A stretch of 11,500 bases of DNA from Glandiceps talaboti. Lineage: Eukaryota; Hemichordata; Enteropneusta; Spengelidae. The DNA is taken from the NCBI RefSeq assembly GCF_964340395.1, contig NC_135563.1:4350422-4361921 (forward strand), read 5' to 3'. The notes under the pieces were generated by a model that did no database searches, was not told where the DNA came from, and saw only the letters and a program-made list of their open reading frames with translations. Below, piece after piece: positions 1-8,971 of this stretch (positions are counted from its first letter, which is position 1; the number at the start of each line of letters is the position of its first letter). Made by a program: the position numbers and the translations under genes.

Positions 1-683
1 ATATTATGGTTTGTTTAGACCCATGATGCAATGCTATTCCACTGACATCATAGTAGAGGTGAAAAACAGTTTCAAGTTGGTGTTTCCTGGCAACCAAGGA
101 AAAATGATGTGATGTGAAATTATGAAATTACTCTCCAGAATGAAAAGTTTAAGATAAAACATTTATTTCGTGAAGTGGCATCTACCACCTTATGTTAACA
201 GATATACATATACTGGCAGTTAAAAGCTCTGTTGGACACTAGAGGGCGCACTTCATGTTTCCCTGATTGGAAAGCATTGACGACTACACTTTATGTTTCT
301 CATGATGAACAATACAGATAGCAGACATCACATGGTTTCTAGCCAATAAAAGTGGCCCTTTCACTCACAAAGTAAATCAAGGCTTGCAAGTAATTTACTT
401 CATCTAGCAATATTTCTTGTAATTTTGCTGGTGTTTCTAATGACATTCTTTTTTGTAATGATTTGTCCCAGGTCATACATTTGTGTATTTGTAACAATGT
501 AGTCTTTTTTATTATTGATAAGTTGTGAGATATAGCTCAAAATGTGTAGGATAAGGCTCAGGAAACTCATTGACAGAACAAACAAGATTTTTAAAAACTG
601 TAAATGACTTAAGTATTAAAACTTTATAAATTGTATTGTAACCTTTGCTGTTTAGTTGTTAGCTAATCACTAGGCATGGTGAA
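1..683. other. Upstream non-coding DNA, no gene recognised
   Basis: This stretch is AT-rich and full of stops in all frames. The only open frames are short, have no recognisable protein character and show no splice-bounded coding potential. The single element I would single out is a CTCF-like word at 236-249, listed separately. No tRNA, transposon protein or satellite periodicity is visible by eye. Confidence 0.6.
236..249 (+). promoter_or_regulatory. CTCF-like motif candidate
   Basis: The word ACACTAGAGGGCGC differs at its first base from a CCACTAGAGGGCGC-type version of the CTCF core, which is conserved across bilaterians. It lies about 2.9 kb upstream of the transporter start codon. Short GC-containing words like this also occur inside dispersed repeats of invertebrate genomes, so binding is only a possibility. 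Confidence 0.25.

Positions 684-721
<38 letters not shown>
684..721. repeat. (GT)n microsatellite
   Basis: An essentially uninterrupted GT dinucleotide run of about 38 bp, with one C interruption near its start (GTGTGCGTGTG). It lies just before the first diverged tandem array. The His-Thr repeat read on the minus strand here is an artefact of the run. Confidence 0.95.
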
Positions 722-724
<3 letters not shown>

Positions 725-746
725 CAACTTAAAGTAAAAAAAAACA

Positions 747-1230
747 CTAGACGGATTGCCTTGGTATTCGATGGAAACATTACTTAGGGTGTGTAGGTGA
801 AAATTGTTCAAATGAAAATGGTCACATCGGTGATGTGCAGTTTGGGTCGAAAATGTGATTTTTGGTAGAAAACTTAAACTCAAAAACTCTTGGGCAGATT
901 GGCCTGAAATTTTGACTTGGGATGTGTAGATGAAGGGACTTCAGGATCCCGTGAGTGACATGCAAACTACATATAAAGTGAGTTTTAGGTAAAAAATATT
1001 TATTCCAACTTTACTAGGCAAATTTGGCTGAAATTTAATGAGAGTGCATCTGGGGACATGTAGATGAAGAAATATTCATGACTTAATGATCCAATAAGTG
1101 ATATGCAAATTAGGTCTAAAAATCTCAATTTTGGTTAGAAACTTATATCATGACAATTACCTGGTATATATGGCTGAACTCTTTCTCAAAGTGTTATTCT
1201 GAAGATACTAGTGTTCTTCAAATCATTTTG
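747..1230. repeat. Diverged tandem array A, about 125-145 bp units
   Basis: Three diverged units plus a partial fourth can be aligned by eye, starting near 747, 887, 1014 and 1160. Each begins with a CTAGGCAGATTGGC-like phrase followed by TGAAATTT. Next comes a GGGATGTGTAGATGAAG-like phrase, then GAT-CC--TGAGTGA-ATGCAAA, then TTTTGGT-AGAAACTTA. Unit lengths are about 140, 127 and 146 bp, so copies differ by indels as well as substitutions. No protein is encoded. It could be an old minisatellite or the internal tandem repeat of a non-autonomous transposon. Confidence 0.8.
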
Positions 1231-1239
1231 ACACAACTG

Positions 1240-1690
1240 GCCCTAGAAACTATGACCATGCCTTTAGCAACAGCCCAATGCCAGTATATTTTGCAAAGAT
1301 AACATTGTTGGGTGGGCAAATGAATAAACATTCAAAACAATGTATGGAAATTTGCCTAGCAACAAGACCACACCCATAGCAACAATCAAATGATGGTGTG
1401 TATTGCAAAGTCTGCCAAAGATAAAAACTGATAGGTATTGTATGATAAACATTTAAAAAGTGTTCCTGTGTTTGCCTAGCAACATGACCACGCCAATAAG
1501 AACTGCCAAACTGTCTTTTATATTGCAAAGATAACAGGGTTAGTTGGGCAAGTGGATATGTATCAAAAAAGTGAATACATGTCTACCTAGCAACAAGGCC
1601 ACGCCCATGGCAACAATCAAATGGTCTTTCATATTGAAATGATATCCGGGTTGGTTGGGCAAGTAGATATACAAGTGGATATATGGATTA
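1240..1690. repeat. Diverged tandem array B, about 111-120 bp units
   Basis: Four units start near 1240, 1354, 1474 and 1585. The shared skeleton is GCCTAGCAACA-GACCACGCCCATAGCAACAATCAAATG, here given with gaps, then TATTGCAAAGATAACAGGGT, then GGTTGGGCAAGTGGATATG and an AT-rich tail. The units are unlike array A although the two arrays abut. The CCTAGCAAC and CATGGCAAC words inside each unit are roughly inverted to each other and could form a short stem. A minus-strand open frame of about 90 codons across the array is produced by the repeat and is not a gene. Confidence 0.85.
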
Positions 1691-2007
1691 TCATTCATTC
1701 CATTCTGATGTCTAAAACACTGGCTTTGGCTTGCTTTGTAAATTTTGTGAGCAGAATTTATATTTCTTTACATTTGGTTTTTGCTATTAGCAGTAGAGGC
1801 ACTGATTTAAACTAACAAAGCAAACTTTAAAAACAAACAAAGCAATCAGACTGTGACATTTTGTCAATGGTTGTCTTACATATAGTGAGATATAGGTAAT
1901 CAATCATGTTTTATTGCTGAGATATAAATTTCATGTTAGTGAAAAATGTGAAAATGGATATATTACAGTATTAAAAAACAGTTGCCATTGTAATCTAATT
2001 AATTTAT
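1691..2007. other. AT-rich spacer, nothing recognised
   Basis: This follows the tandem arrays and contains no periodicity I can see. A 64-codon open frame at 1621-1815 starts inside repeat B and has no recognisable domain, so I do not call it a gene. Confidence 0.5.
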
Positions 2008-2029
2008 ATATCTATCTATCTATCTATCA
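2008..2029. repeat. Short (ATCT)n microsatellite
   Basis: About four copies of ATCT following TATAT. This is the same motif that is hugely expanded in intron 2 of the transporter gene. Confidence 0.85.
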
Positions 2030-2108
2030 CAAACGTTTGCTAAGTTCACATTCTAAATGTTCACATAAGAATTGACATTGTCTTTATAATTTGCATGCAA
2101 ATTCAATG

Positions 2109-2115
<7 letters not shown>

Positions 2116-2165
<50 letters not shown>
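2116..2165. repeat. (TA)n microsatellite
   Basis: A perfect alternating TA run of about 50 bp flanked by GTGTG on the left and CATATC on the right. Such runs can extrude cruciforms and are common mutation hotspots. Confidence 0.97.
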
Positions 2166-2169
<4 letters not shown>

Positions 2170-2170
<1 letters not shown>

Positions 2171-2870
2171 CTAATTCATCGAAAAATAGACCAACTTAAA
2201 TTTTAACATACCTTTCTTTATATATATCAAAAGAAAATTTCAAAAAAGTATACTACTGCTGCCTTTTGACTTTTTCACAACACCATATCATATATTCCCA
2301 TTTTTGTCATTTATGTATTACGTTTCATTTGACCTTGACCATCAATTACCAAGGTCACATAGATCTATGTTGAAAGTATATGTTTACACATTTACATCAT
2401 GCGAATAGCTTTCTAAAGGCATTGAGATTCATAATAGAAACTGACCTGGCAAAATTCAAAGGTCGTTGCCACGGTAACTGTTTTTTAAAAACTTAATGCT
2501 ACTCTTTTGAAAAGTCTAACTGATATTTTCATGAAGATTACATTCGGAGCTTTCAGAAAAGGTATGTTGACAACCTTTGCCCCCTGGGCGGCATCGTTTA
2601 CCGTAATTTTCAAGGTTAATTCATTATGCGCGGGTCACAATTAATTAGATAGTCACTTTCGTTGTACTCTCACAACCAGAAAACATTTGACCTGTATTGC
2701 TGACATGCATAACAGCGGTAGGTATACTAAATATTTGGTTTTCTTTATAAAGCCAGTAGTCTGTTCTCTTTTGTTCACCGAGTGGAAGCGAGGTTACTTT
2801 GTTCGTAAAGGTCACACAAGGTTTCTGAAATAAATTTGAAGTATTGTTTGGTTGGTTGTATTCAATTGAC
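2170..2870. other. Upstream region of the transporter gene, possible promoter zone
   Basis: I see no coding exon here. TGACCTTGACC near 2331 and CAAGGTCAC near 2350 are nuclear-receptor half-site-like words (AGGTCA type) but are also frequent in dispersed repeats. CGTTGCCACGGTAACTG near 2463 resembles the GTTACCATGGTAAC-type inverted words found elsewhere in the window. GC content rises locally around 2580-2640 (GGGCGGCATCG, ATGCGCGGG). No convincing TATA box or initiator can be fixed from sequence alone. Confidence 0.35.
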
Positions 2871-2954
2871 ATACCTGTACGGCAGACATTTTACTTCAGA
2901 GTTTCACCTTCGAGTGGCACAAAGCAAACTTTGTAGCTGTATAACAGCGGCAAG

Positions 2955-3101
2955 GTAATTATTTATGGTATAATGATGTTATCATAAAGTTCTGTCGAAG
3001 ACGGGATACGTGCAGTCGTAAGGCAGAGTTAGTTTTAGATACGGCTTGACTGCAATGTCCTTGCAGTGAAGTCTTACTTATTTTCGCTTTTCATCTGACA
3101 G
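2955..3101 (+). other. Possible 5' UTR intron (147 bp)
   Basis: A donor-like GGCAAG|gtaatt at 2954/2955 and a good acceptor at 3101/3102 frame a short candidate intron immediately upstream of the start codon. The acceptor is TTTTCGCTTTTCATCTGACAG| with a pyrimidine tract. If real, the transcript would start with a non-coding exon ending at 2954, and the 5' UTR of the coding exon would begin at 3102. An alternative weaker acceptor ends at 3066 (CCTTGCAG). This is inference from splice-site words only. Confidence 0.35.
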
Positions 3102-3153
3102 CTCGCTCCTCTTAAGTTGATACACATTAGAGACAACTACAACGATTCCCACC

Positions 3154-3267
3154 ATGTCAAGAGATGTAGGAAACACTAATGTTGCCTTCTCAATGGGAAT
3201 ACAGGTTGATTTCGATAACCCAGAAAACGCTTCTGACTCGGTTGGAATTCGCCAGTCATCCATGAAG
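3154..3267 (+). CDS. SLC28A-like nucleoside transporter, coding exon 1 (N-terminus)
   Basis: Thirty-eight codons from ATG to AAG, followed by a consensus donor gtaagt at 3268, phase 0. The start is supported by a TGA in frame at 3118-3120, an A at -3 (CCCACCATGT), and the absence of another in-frame ATG between that stop and this one. The peptide starts MSRDVGNTNVAFSMG and continues with an acidic DFDNPEN stretch, then a basic/serine end. The NTNVAF piece resembles the YSNVGFQ phrase near the N-terminus of human CNT3. It is a hydrophilic cytosolic tail without a signal peptide, as expected for this family. Assignment rests on phase-compatible splicing to exons 2 and 3, because the exon alone is not diagnostic. 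Confidence 0.75.
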
Positions 3268-4103
3268 GTAAGTTTAAAAGATTCTTACAAATCAAACAGT
3301 AGCTGAAATACCACACTTGAAGTAGTGGTGTATGGGAACAAGTAACCCTAGTCCGGGCCATATAAGCCTTACCTTGTGGCATATACAGTAAAAGTAACAC
3401 ATGCTACAAGTTAATGTTTGCATGTAAGTAAACATGGTGCAATACGTTCACTATGTAAATACTAGTATCTGAATATGTAATATATAACATGTGTAGATTG
3501 TACTGTAGAAGAATTTCGAGTATTTCAGAGCAGTTGAAATATTACTTTAAGTTGTAAACAAACTACAAGTCAAATCGAAAACTTTCTCGTAAATTGTGTA
3601 TCGTTCACTACAGGAAACTTCTATTCTGTCACATTTCCTCGATGGACTATATGGGGCTATTTTTTTACGTACACCGACTATTGTAAATGGTCGAATAGCA
3701 CTAGGAATATTGCGATGTTATTTCTAAGGCTAGGCGTTACTCCTATGTTTCAGACGATCAGTTTAAAAAACTTGCCAAAGGTAAACTTTTGCCTGTCACA
3801 TTTTGCACTCAGTTAACATTGTACTTTTCCCCTGTGAGATCGCTGGAAGACATTATCTCAGCATATTGTATACCTATAATATCTCAATGTCAAAGGAGAA
3901 CAAAGAGCGGAGTGATAAGTGTTTGGATTATGTATATAGTCACACGAATTGTGACCCCGTTTGGTACCCTTGGAATGCTTTGTTCGCAAGAATAGAAATG
4001 TAGACATCACAAAGACAGTAAAATGCTAACGACCTAAATTCTACAGTGCCAAGGTAAACCCAGTGTAACTTTAAATCAAGAACGTGACTTTAGAAACTAG
4101 CTA

Positions 4104-4127
4104 GAAAAAAAAGAAAAAGAAAAAAAC
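4104..4127. repeat. A-rich low-complexity tract
   Basis: A run of A interrupted by single Gs (AAAAAAAAGAAAAAG pattern). It precedes the retrotransposon fragments by about 200 bp and could be the remnant of an older insertion's poly(A) tail, but no element body can be attached to it. Confidence 0.6.
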
Positions 4128-4329
4128 ATCTGATTCTGTTTGGGGAAAAAGGTTCATTTCTGAATATGCAGGATAACAGGAGGTTTCTATAATGTTATAA
4201 AGTTATCTATGACAACACTCAGTATAAAGTGAAATTGGCAAATGGGATTTCAGATGAGTTTCTCTCTTCATGTGGGGTAAAACAACAACATTAACGAATA
4301 CATTCAACCATCAAATACTCCACGTTCAG

Positions 4330-4600
4330 TACTAGACCAGATAATCAGGCATTCATAAATACAAAGTGATAACCACAAATAAAGACTGCTATCGACATTC
4401 ATTTTATGCCAAAACACCACTATGGAATGTGCTACCTCAAGAAGTTCGCTGTGCATCCAACACACATGCCTTCAAAACTGCACTGAATGTTATCAATACT
4501 AGCCCTTTTAGTACTTTGATGGTATTGCCCCACACGCGACCCTTGACTACGTACGCGACAACCAGTATTGGTGCGTACATACGTCTACGTTACAGATACA
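4330..4600 (+). pseudogene. Fossil non-LTR retrotransposon, C-terminal end of the reverse transcriptase ORF
   Basis: Translation from about 4351 gives a segment with the pattern KDCYRHSF-x-x-K-T-x-x-WN-x-LPQEV, then a stretch ending in AFKTAL. This is the hallmark C-terminal tail of jockey/CR1-type retrotransposon ORF2 proteins (SFFPRTI-x-x-WN-x-LP-x-x-V...FK). Just upstream, TRPDNQAF is readable in another frame (from about 4331), so one frameshift near 4360 and a TAA at 4342 separate the pieces. No reverse transcriptase core for this copy is found upstream. It is therefore a 5'-truncated, decayed copy, the usual fate of LINE insertions. The open frame continues to 4641, but similarity to known tails fades after about 4500. 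Confidence 0.82.
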
Positions 4601-4633
4601 GAAAACAATGTTCCTATCTTTCACCACACTTAA

Positions 4634-5522
4634 CTTTTTAATATAGTTCTTAATGATGTTCCAGATATGTTCGGTAATATTTCAGATTCTCCAATTGAAA
4701 TGGGTGGTTTGAAAATAAATTATTTGTGACATGCTGATGAGTCAATTCTGATGTCAAAAAATTAATCTGCAGATTGTTTACAGAATTGTATGAATAAATT
4801 AAACTCATTTAGTAAAACCTGGGGTCTTTCTGCTAAACACTAAAAAGACAAAAGCAATGATCTTTATTGGGGTAATCGTCTCATTGCCAATCAGTCATTT
4901 TATTTTGAGAATAATGTAATTGAAGCAGTTAGGCAGTATACATATGTACATGTACATATACATGGTGTAATTTAAAATACGCCAAATGGAAAGTAAAAAT
5001 GAAAAATAAGGCAATGAAAGCAAAGTTTAATATCAGAAAGTCTGTATTACATGAGAAAATGTTAAATCCGAAACTTTGTTTAAATCTCTCTGATTTAAAT
5101 TCACCTTGGACAATTTTGTTCATCAGAATTTAGGAAGTTACAATTATACTAAAGTGTTCAAATCATTTGGAATTAAATCATATCATCAGTTTTAAAGAAA
5201 AAAAATGTCTAATGAATATTTGATTGCTTGGAGAACAAATTTATTCAACGATATACAAAGAATGATGGAAGTGGTAACAAATTATATACTTATAGAATTT
5301 TCAAGAATATATTTAAGTTTGATACTACTTAAGTAATGTATTAGATCTTACAATTCGTAGAAATTCGTCAAACTTTAGATTAAGTGATGTGATCATAATA
5401 TGGGTATATAAATAGGAAGAAAAAGTAAACCAAGATTACCTATGAATGAAAGAATTTGACATATATGCAATAACAATAGGAAGTAGATGATGAGTTTCAC
5501 TTGTTATTTGAGCAATTCTTGT
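4634..5522 (+). pseudogene. Fossil non-LTR retrotransposon, reverse transcriptase core to C-terminus
   Basis: A broken copy of a reverse transcriptase ORF is readable across frames. It opens with LFNIVLNDVPD, the block before the catalytic centre. The catalytic YADD position then reads HADE (4730-4741) and is preceded by a TGA at 4727. Next come a TAA at 4763, CLQNCMNKLNSF and TWGLS, and after a frameshift near 4835, NTKKTKAMIF, a classic block. ENNVIEAVRQYTY follows near 4905-4950. Further on the post-RT region shows KLYTYRIFKNIFKFD (about 5278-5322), FRLSD, IGRKSKPRLPMNERI and HIC. A shifted DDEFH at 5486-5500 completes the usual terminal Cys/His-Glu-Phe-His region. Several stops and at least three frameshifts rule out function. 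The tail type differs from that of the fragment at 4330-4600, so these are two elements. Confidence 0.87.
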
Positions 5523-5560
5523 GGTGAAAACATAACCTCGGACAGCGGAGACATTTTTGT

Positions 5561-5730
5561 TACTATGGTAACCATACCAGAAATAAATTTCTTACAATGT
5601 CATTTGACCCATACTCACAAGCAGTCATCCATGGATTTGTGTGCCTGCCATTTGTATACCATTTTGACTTACCTGACAAAACAATTAGGGCTAAATTTGT
5701 CAACTTCACTTATAGGGTTACCATGGTAAT
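5561..5730. mobile_element. Inverted-repeat-bounded segment, possible small non-autonomous element
   Basis: TACTATGGTAACC at 5561-5573 is matched in inverse orientation by GGTTACCATGGTA at 5716-5728 (12 of 13). The two arms delimit about 168 bp with no coding potential. The word is itself nearly palindromic, so chance pairing is easier than for an ordinary 13-mer. GTTACCATGGTAAC-type words are frequent in repeats of marine invertebrates. I cannot identify target-site duplications. The open frame at 5487-5729 spans the retrotransposon end and this segment and is not a gene. Confidence 0.35.
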
Positions 5731-5954
5731 GACAGGTCGACACCAAAATCAATTTTAACGGGTCCCAGTCTCATAGATAATCTGTAAACAATGTTTCGCC
5801 AGACTTCATTCGTAATTTTTTATATATCTGGCTAACAAAAAAAGTGCGAAAAATAGTTATTACCAAGCCCTTAATTTAATAACAGTTTACAATAGATAAC
5901 AGAATGATATCAAATCTACCCATGTTATAGTTCAAAATGGCCACCAAACTTCTA

Positions 5955-5967
5955 GAGAGAGAGAGAG
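5955..5967. repeat. Short (GA)n run
   Basis: About six GA units followed by a poly-A stretch. A minor low-complexity site within intron 1. Confidence 0.85.
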
Positions 5968-7383
5968 AAAAAAATTGATTGGCAAGTTCCCTGTAAACAA
6001 CCAAATACCTGTATGTTGTACATAATGATTTCTAAAGGTGAGAGCTCAACTATAACGATGATGACAAATACACTTTACGTGACCCAATTTCAACAATAGA
6101 GTCTGCATTGAGAAGAGCGTGCTACCTGAAGTGACCTTTCTTTTACAAGTTATTGTAGAGCAGTGTTGTCCCAGTTAACTTACTATCACCTTGTTGAATA
6201 TGGTTTATTTAAAACTTCGGTGATTTTAGTTATCTTAACGACACTGCATTGCCTATTACTTTTGCCATTGTGTTCATGTAGTCTGCATTGCCATATTATG
6301 CCTCCTTCAATGACGTCAGAGATATAGGGTGCAATTTTACAATACGTCCTGGTACATTTTCATTACTTTTTCTCTTCTCCTGACCTTGAAAATGGAAGTA
6401 AAAGTCAAAAATGTATACTGGAAAGCAATATCCTGTATACAAAATTACACCTCAAAAATAAGTTAACTCATCAAATACATAATATATAAGTCTATAGTCT
6501 ATAGAATCTCAAACTAGCAACCTGTTAACGTTCATATTGTTAACATAATCTAGTACTAGTAGCCTGTACCAAATCCCATCTATAGTATTTTGTAAGGTAT
6601 ATTTTGCGGCGATGGATTCATTTTAGCTGCATTATATCACGAATCCTTGCAAAAACCTTTTCCGCGGGAACAAGTCCTGCTAGCATACTGTATGAGTTAT
6701 GCAAAAGGTGTCAACAATAGTTGCACTGTATAACAATAGAGAGTCGCGGTACGACGGGCCTACCGGATGAATCACGTACAAGAATTAGAAGTGTTTACTT
6801 CTAGTTTCCCCTTGTATAGTGCGCCTGACTCGTCCTATACCTAAATTACCATAGGTTAAATTGTACATTAATCGATGCTGGTCTTTTGAATTTTGTGGTT
6901 GCTAAGATTTTAACAATGTCTACATGTATAGACACACTCTTTAAAGCCTGAAGTCTTAGGTGTCCATAAAAAAATGTGTCGTCAAACGAGTTTCTGTATA
7001 CCACTTGTTCACATGATTTGACATACGTATAGTGGTTTGAAGTATTTAAGACTGTATTTATATGAAAGAAAAAAAACAGTAAACCACATACATAAATTTG
7101 TCATATACAAATAAAGACATGACAACTCCAAATTGGACGTTTACGCCCGTCGTATATGACAGTTAATCACCCGGTCCCTGGACGCCAACTCACACATTGG
7201 GGCAGTTATACATTATGTATAATGTGCACACACACATTTCAACCGTTGAACTTTTCGACAGACGACTTATTTTAGATAATGATATATTGTAATATAGTTA
7301 TCATTTTATTACACTTTTAGATAAATATAAATAGACGAATGTTGAACCCATTTGATATGTGTATCGTTTTGTTCAACATCTAG

Positions 7384-7521
7384 GCAGCCGATATTGAATT
7401 GAATGATATCCCATCCAAATCTCCCGATGATATTATCCTGTACCCAACGGAATCATCAACTGCGATCATCGATGATCAGTCATCAGATGATTTCAATCCT
7501 CCAAGTAATCCATTCACCAAG
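7384..7521 (+). CDS. SLC28A-like nucleoside transporter, coding exon 2 (acidic N-terminal linker)
   Basis: The exon starts after the acceptor ...CAACATCTAG| and ends at ACCAAG|gtaggg. It is 138 nt, exactly 46 codons, and phase 0 at both ends, so it joins exon 1 and exon 3 in frame. The peptide begins AADIELNDIPSKSPDD and continues with Asp/Ser/Pro-rich sequence (IIDDQSSDDFNPPSNPFTK at its end). It has no hydrophobic segment. Vertebrate CNT3 proteins likewise carry an acidic, poorly conserved cytosolic segment before the first helix, so length and position fit. Alone the exon is not diagnostic. Its downstream donor is only 26 nt from a very long microsatellite. Confidence 0.75.
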
Positions 7522-7544
7522 GTAGGGTGTGATCATTTGTTGAG

Positions 7545-8217
<673 letters not shown>

Positions 8218-8219
8218 TA

Positions 8220-8617
8220 AAAGTGTTAGCTAGATTTGTTTACCTTCCAAACTGTGTATCAGTTAATAACTTGTAAATTTAGACATATACAGTTTAATCC
8301 TCACCCAACACTTCAGACCTGAATGGAAAATCACTCTTGCCTGCAAAAACGTGTTTAATCTTACTCGGTAGGTCACTACGATAGTCTGTTGTGTATACGT
8401 AGTTGCAACTCTTTTATGTTACAAGGCTAAGAAGAACTACGAGAAAAAAAAGTTACTAGTCTGGAAGTGTTGTGGTATAGTTAAGTAATAACACATGCCA
8501 GCGAGGGCAATATCACCATTTAGTGACCGATTTTACGCATTGCGTAATAATACTGTTTGAACTCGATGTTAAATTCCGTCATTCAATTTAATTTTTTTTT
8601 GTGTTGTGAAATTTCAG
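8220..8617 (+). other. 3' part of intron 2
   Basis: Non-coding DNA between the microsatellite and exon 3. The acceptor region has a T9 run at 8592-8600, then GTGTTGTGAAATTTCAG|, a good pyrimidine-rich 3' splice site. No other feature is recognised. Confidence 0.65.
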
Positions 8618-8901
8618 GCAATTGACGATATGGACAAAGCCGTGACAGCTTTTTGTCATAAACACAGTACTGTTCTTATTTCCATAATCTGTACTGTATT
8701 GATGGTTGCATACCTGGTTTACTTTGGCTTTGCTCTATTCTATGATGTATGGAGGGCTAAGGCACTGTGGATTGGTACTCTTGTAGCTGTGCTTTTTACA
8801 CTGTACAAGTTTATACAGCACTATTGGGGAGATTTGATTTATAAATCTACATGTGGTCTCCCTGTTGGACACGTCAAGAAATATTGGAAAGTGTGGAAAT
8901 G
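8618..8901 (+). CDS. SLC28A-like (CNT3-type) nucleoside transporter, coding exon 3 with first two membrane helices
   Basis: Starts after TTTCAG| and encodes 94 codons plus two bases. Residues 1-17 include FCHKH, matching the FC-R-KH motif just before helix 1 of vertebrate CNT3. Residues about 18-41 (VLISIICTVLMVAYLVYFGF...) form helix 1. WRAKAL follows, where CNT3 has HRALPL. Residues about 49-68 (ALWIGTLVAVLFTLYKF) form helix 2. The exon ends in KYWKVWK plus TG, matching the family's W-LKW motif. Concentrative nucleoside transporters import nucleosides by Na+ or H+ coupling at the plasma membrane. The catalytic core is encoded beyond the window. The best end is TG|gcaagt, a GC-AG donor, which restores the conserved Trp if the next exon starts with G. 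Without splicing, the frame stops at 8936. Confidence 0.85.
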
Positions 8902-8907
8902 GCAAGT
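8902..8907 (+). promoter_or_regulatory. Probable GC-type 5' splice site
   Basis: The sequence is AAATG|gcaagt. GC donors make up a small fraction of animal splice sites and usually match the U1 consensus elsewhere, as gcaagt does. It is placed where the family-conserved KW motif ends. The next GT-type candidate, CATT|gtaaat at 8931, would add ten residues (Cys-rich) not seen in the family. The splice is not proven from this window because exon 4 is absent. Confidence 0.55.
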
Positions 8908-8933
8908 TACATGTTTTCTTTGTTTACATTGTA

Positions 8934-8939
8934 AATAAA
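8934..8939 (+). terminator. Possible intronic polyadenylation hexamer
   Basis: AATAAA overlaps the TAA stop (8936-8938) that terminates the frame when exon 3 is read through its donor. A transcript ending here would encode only the N-terminus and two helices. There is no obvious strong GT-rich downstream element. AATAAA is frequent by chance in AT-rich DNA. Confidence 0.25.
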
Positions 8940-8971
8940 TATGTAATTCATTCCACGTATTTCATTTACAG

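Larger units (their letters stand above)
3268..7383 (+). other. Intron 1 of the transporter gene, 4.1 kb
   Basis: It runs from AAG|gtaagt to a pyrimidine-rich acceptor (GTTTTGTTCAACATCTAG|). It contains an A-rich tract at 4104-4127, two fossil retrotransposon pieces, an inverted-repeat-bounded segment and a short GA run at 5955-5967, all listed separately. From 3274 to 4100 and from 5735 to 7383 I find no exon, RNA gene or repeat structure that I can name. A full palindromic CRE word, TGACGTCA, lies at 6311-6318, but it is isolated. Confidence 0.7.

Noticed and set aside
1250-1528. 92-codon minus-strand open frame
   Set aside because: It lies entirely in diverged tandem array B. The translated copies repeat with the DNA period and show no recognisable domain.
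2645-2872. 75-codon minus-strand open frame upstream of the gene
   Set aside because: No recognisable motif, membrane segment or splice context. The length is compatible with chance in this composition.
5487-5729. 80-codon plus-strand open frame
   Set aside because: It begins out of frame over the C-terminal remains of the dead retrotransposon and ends in the inverted-repeat segment, so it is a chance composite.
6311-6318. Full CRE palindrome TGACGTCA
   Set aside because: Isolated in an intron 3 kb from the start codon with no clustered partner sites. An 8-mer is expected by chance at this scale often enough that function is not supported.
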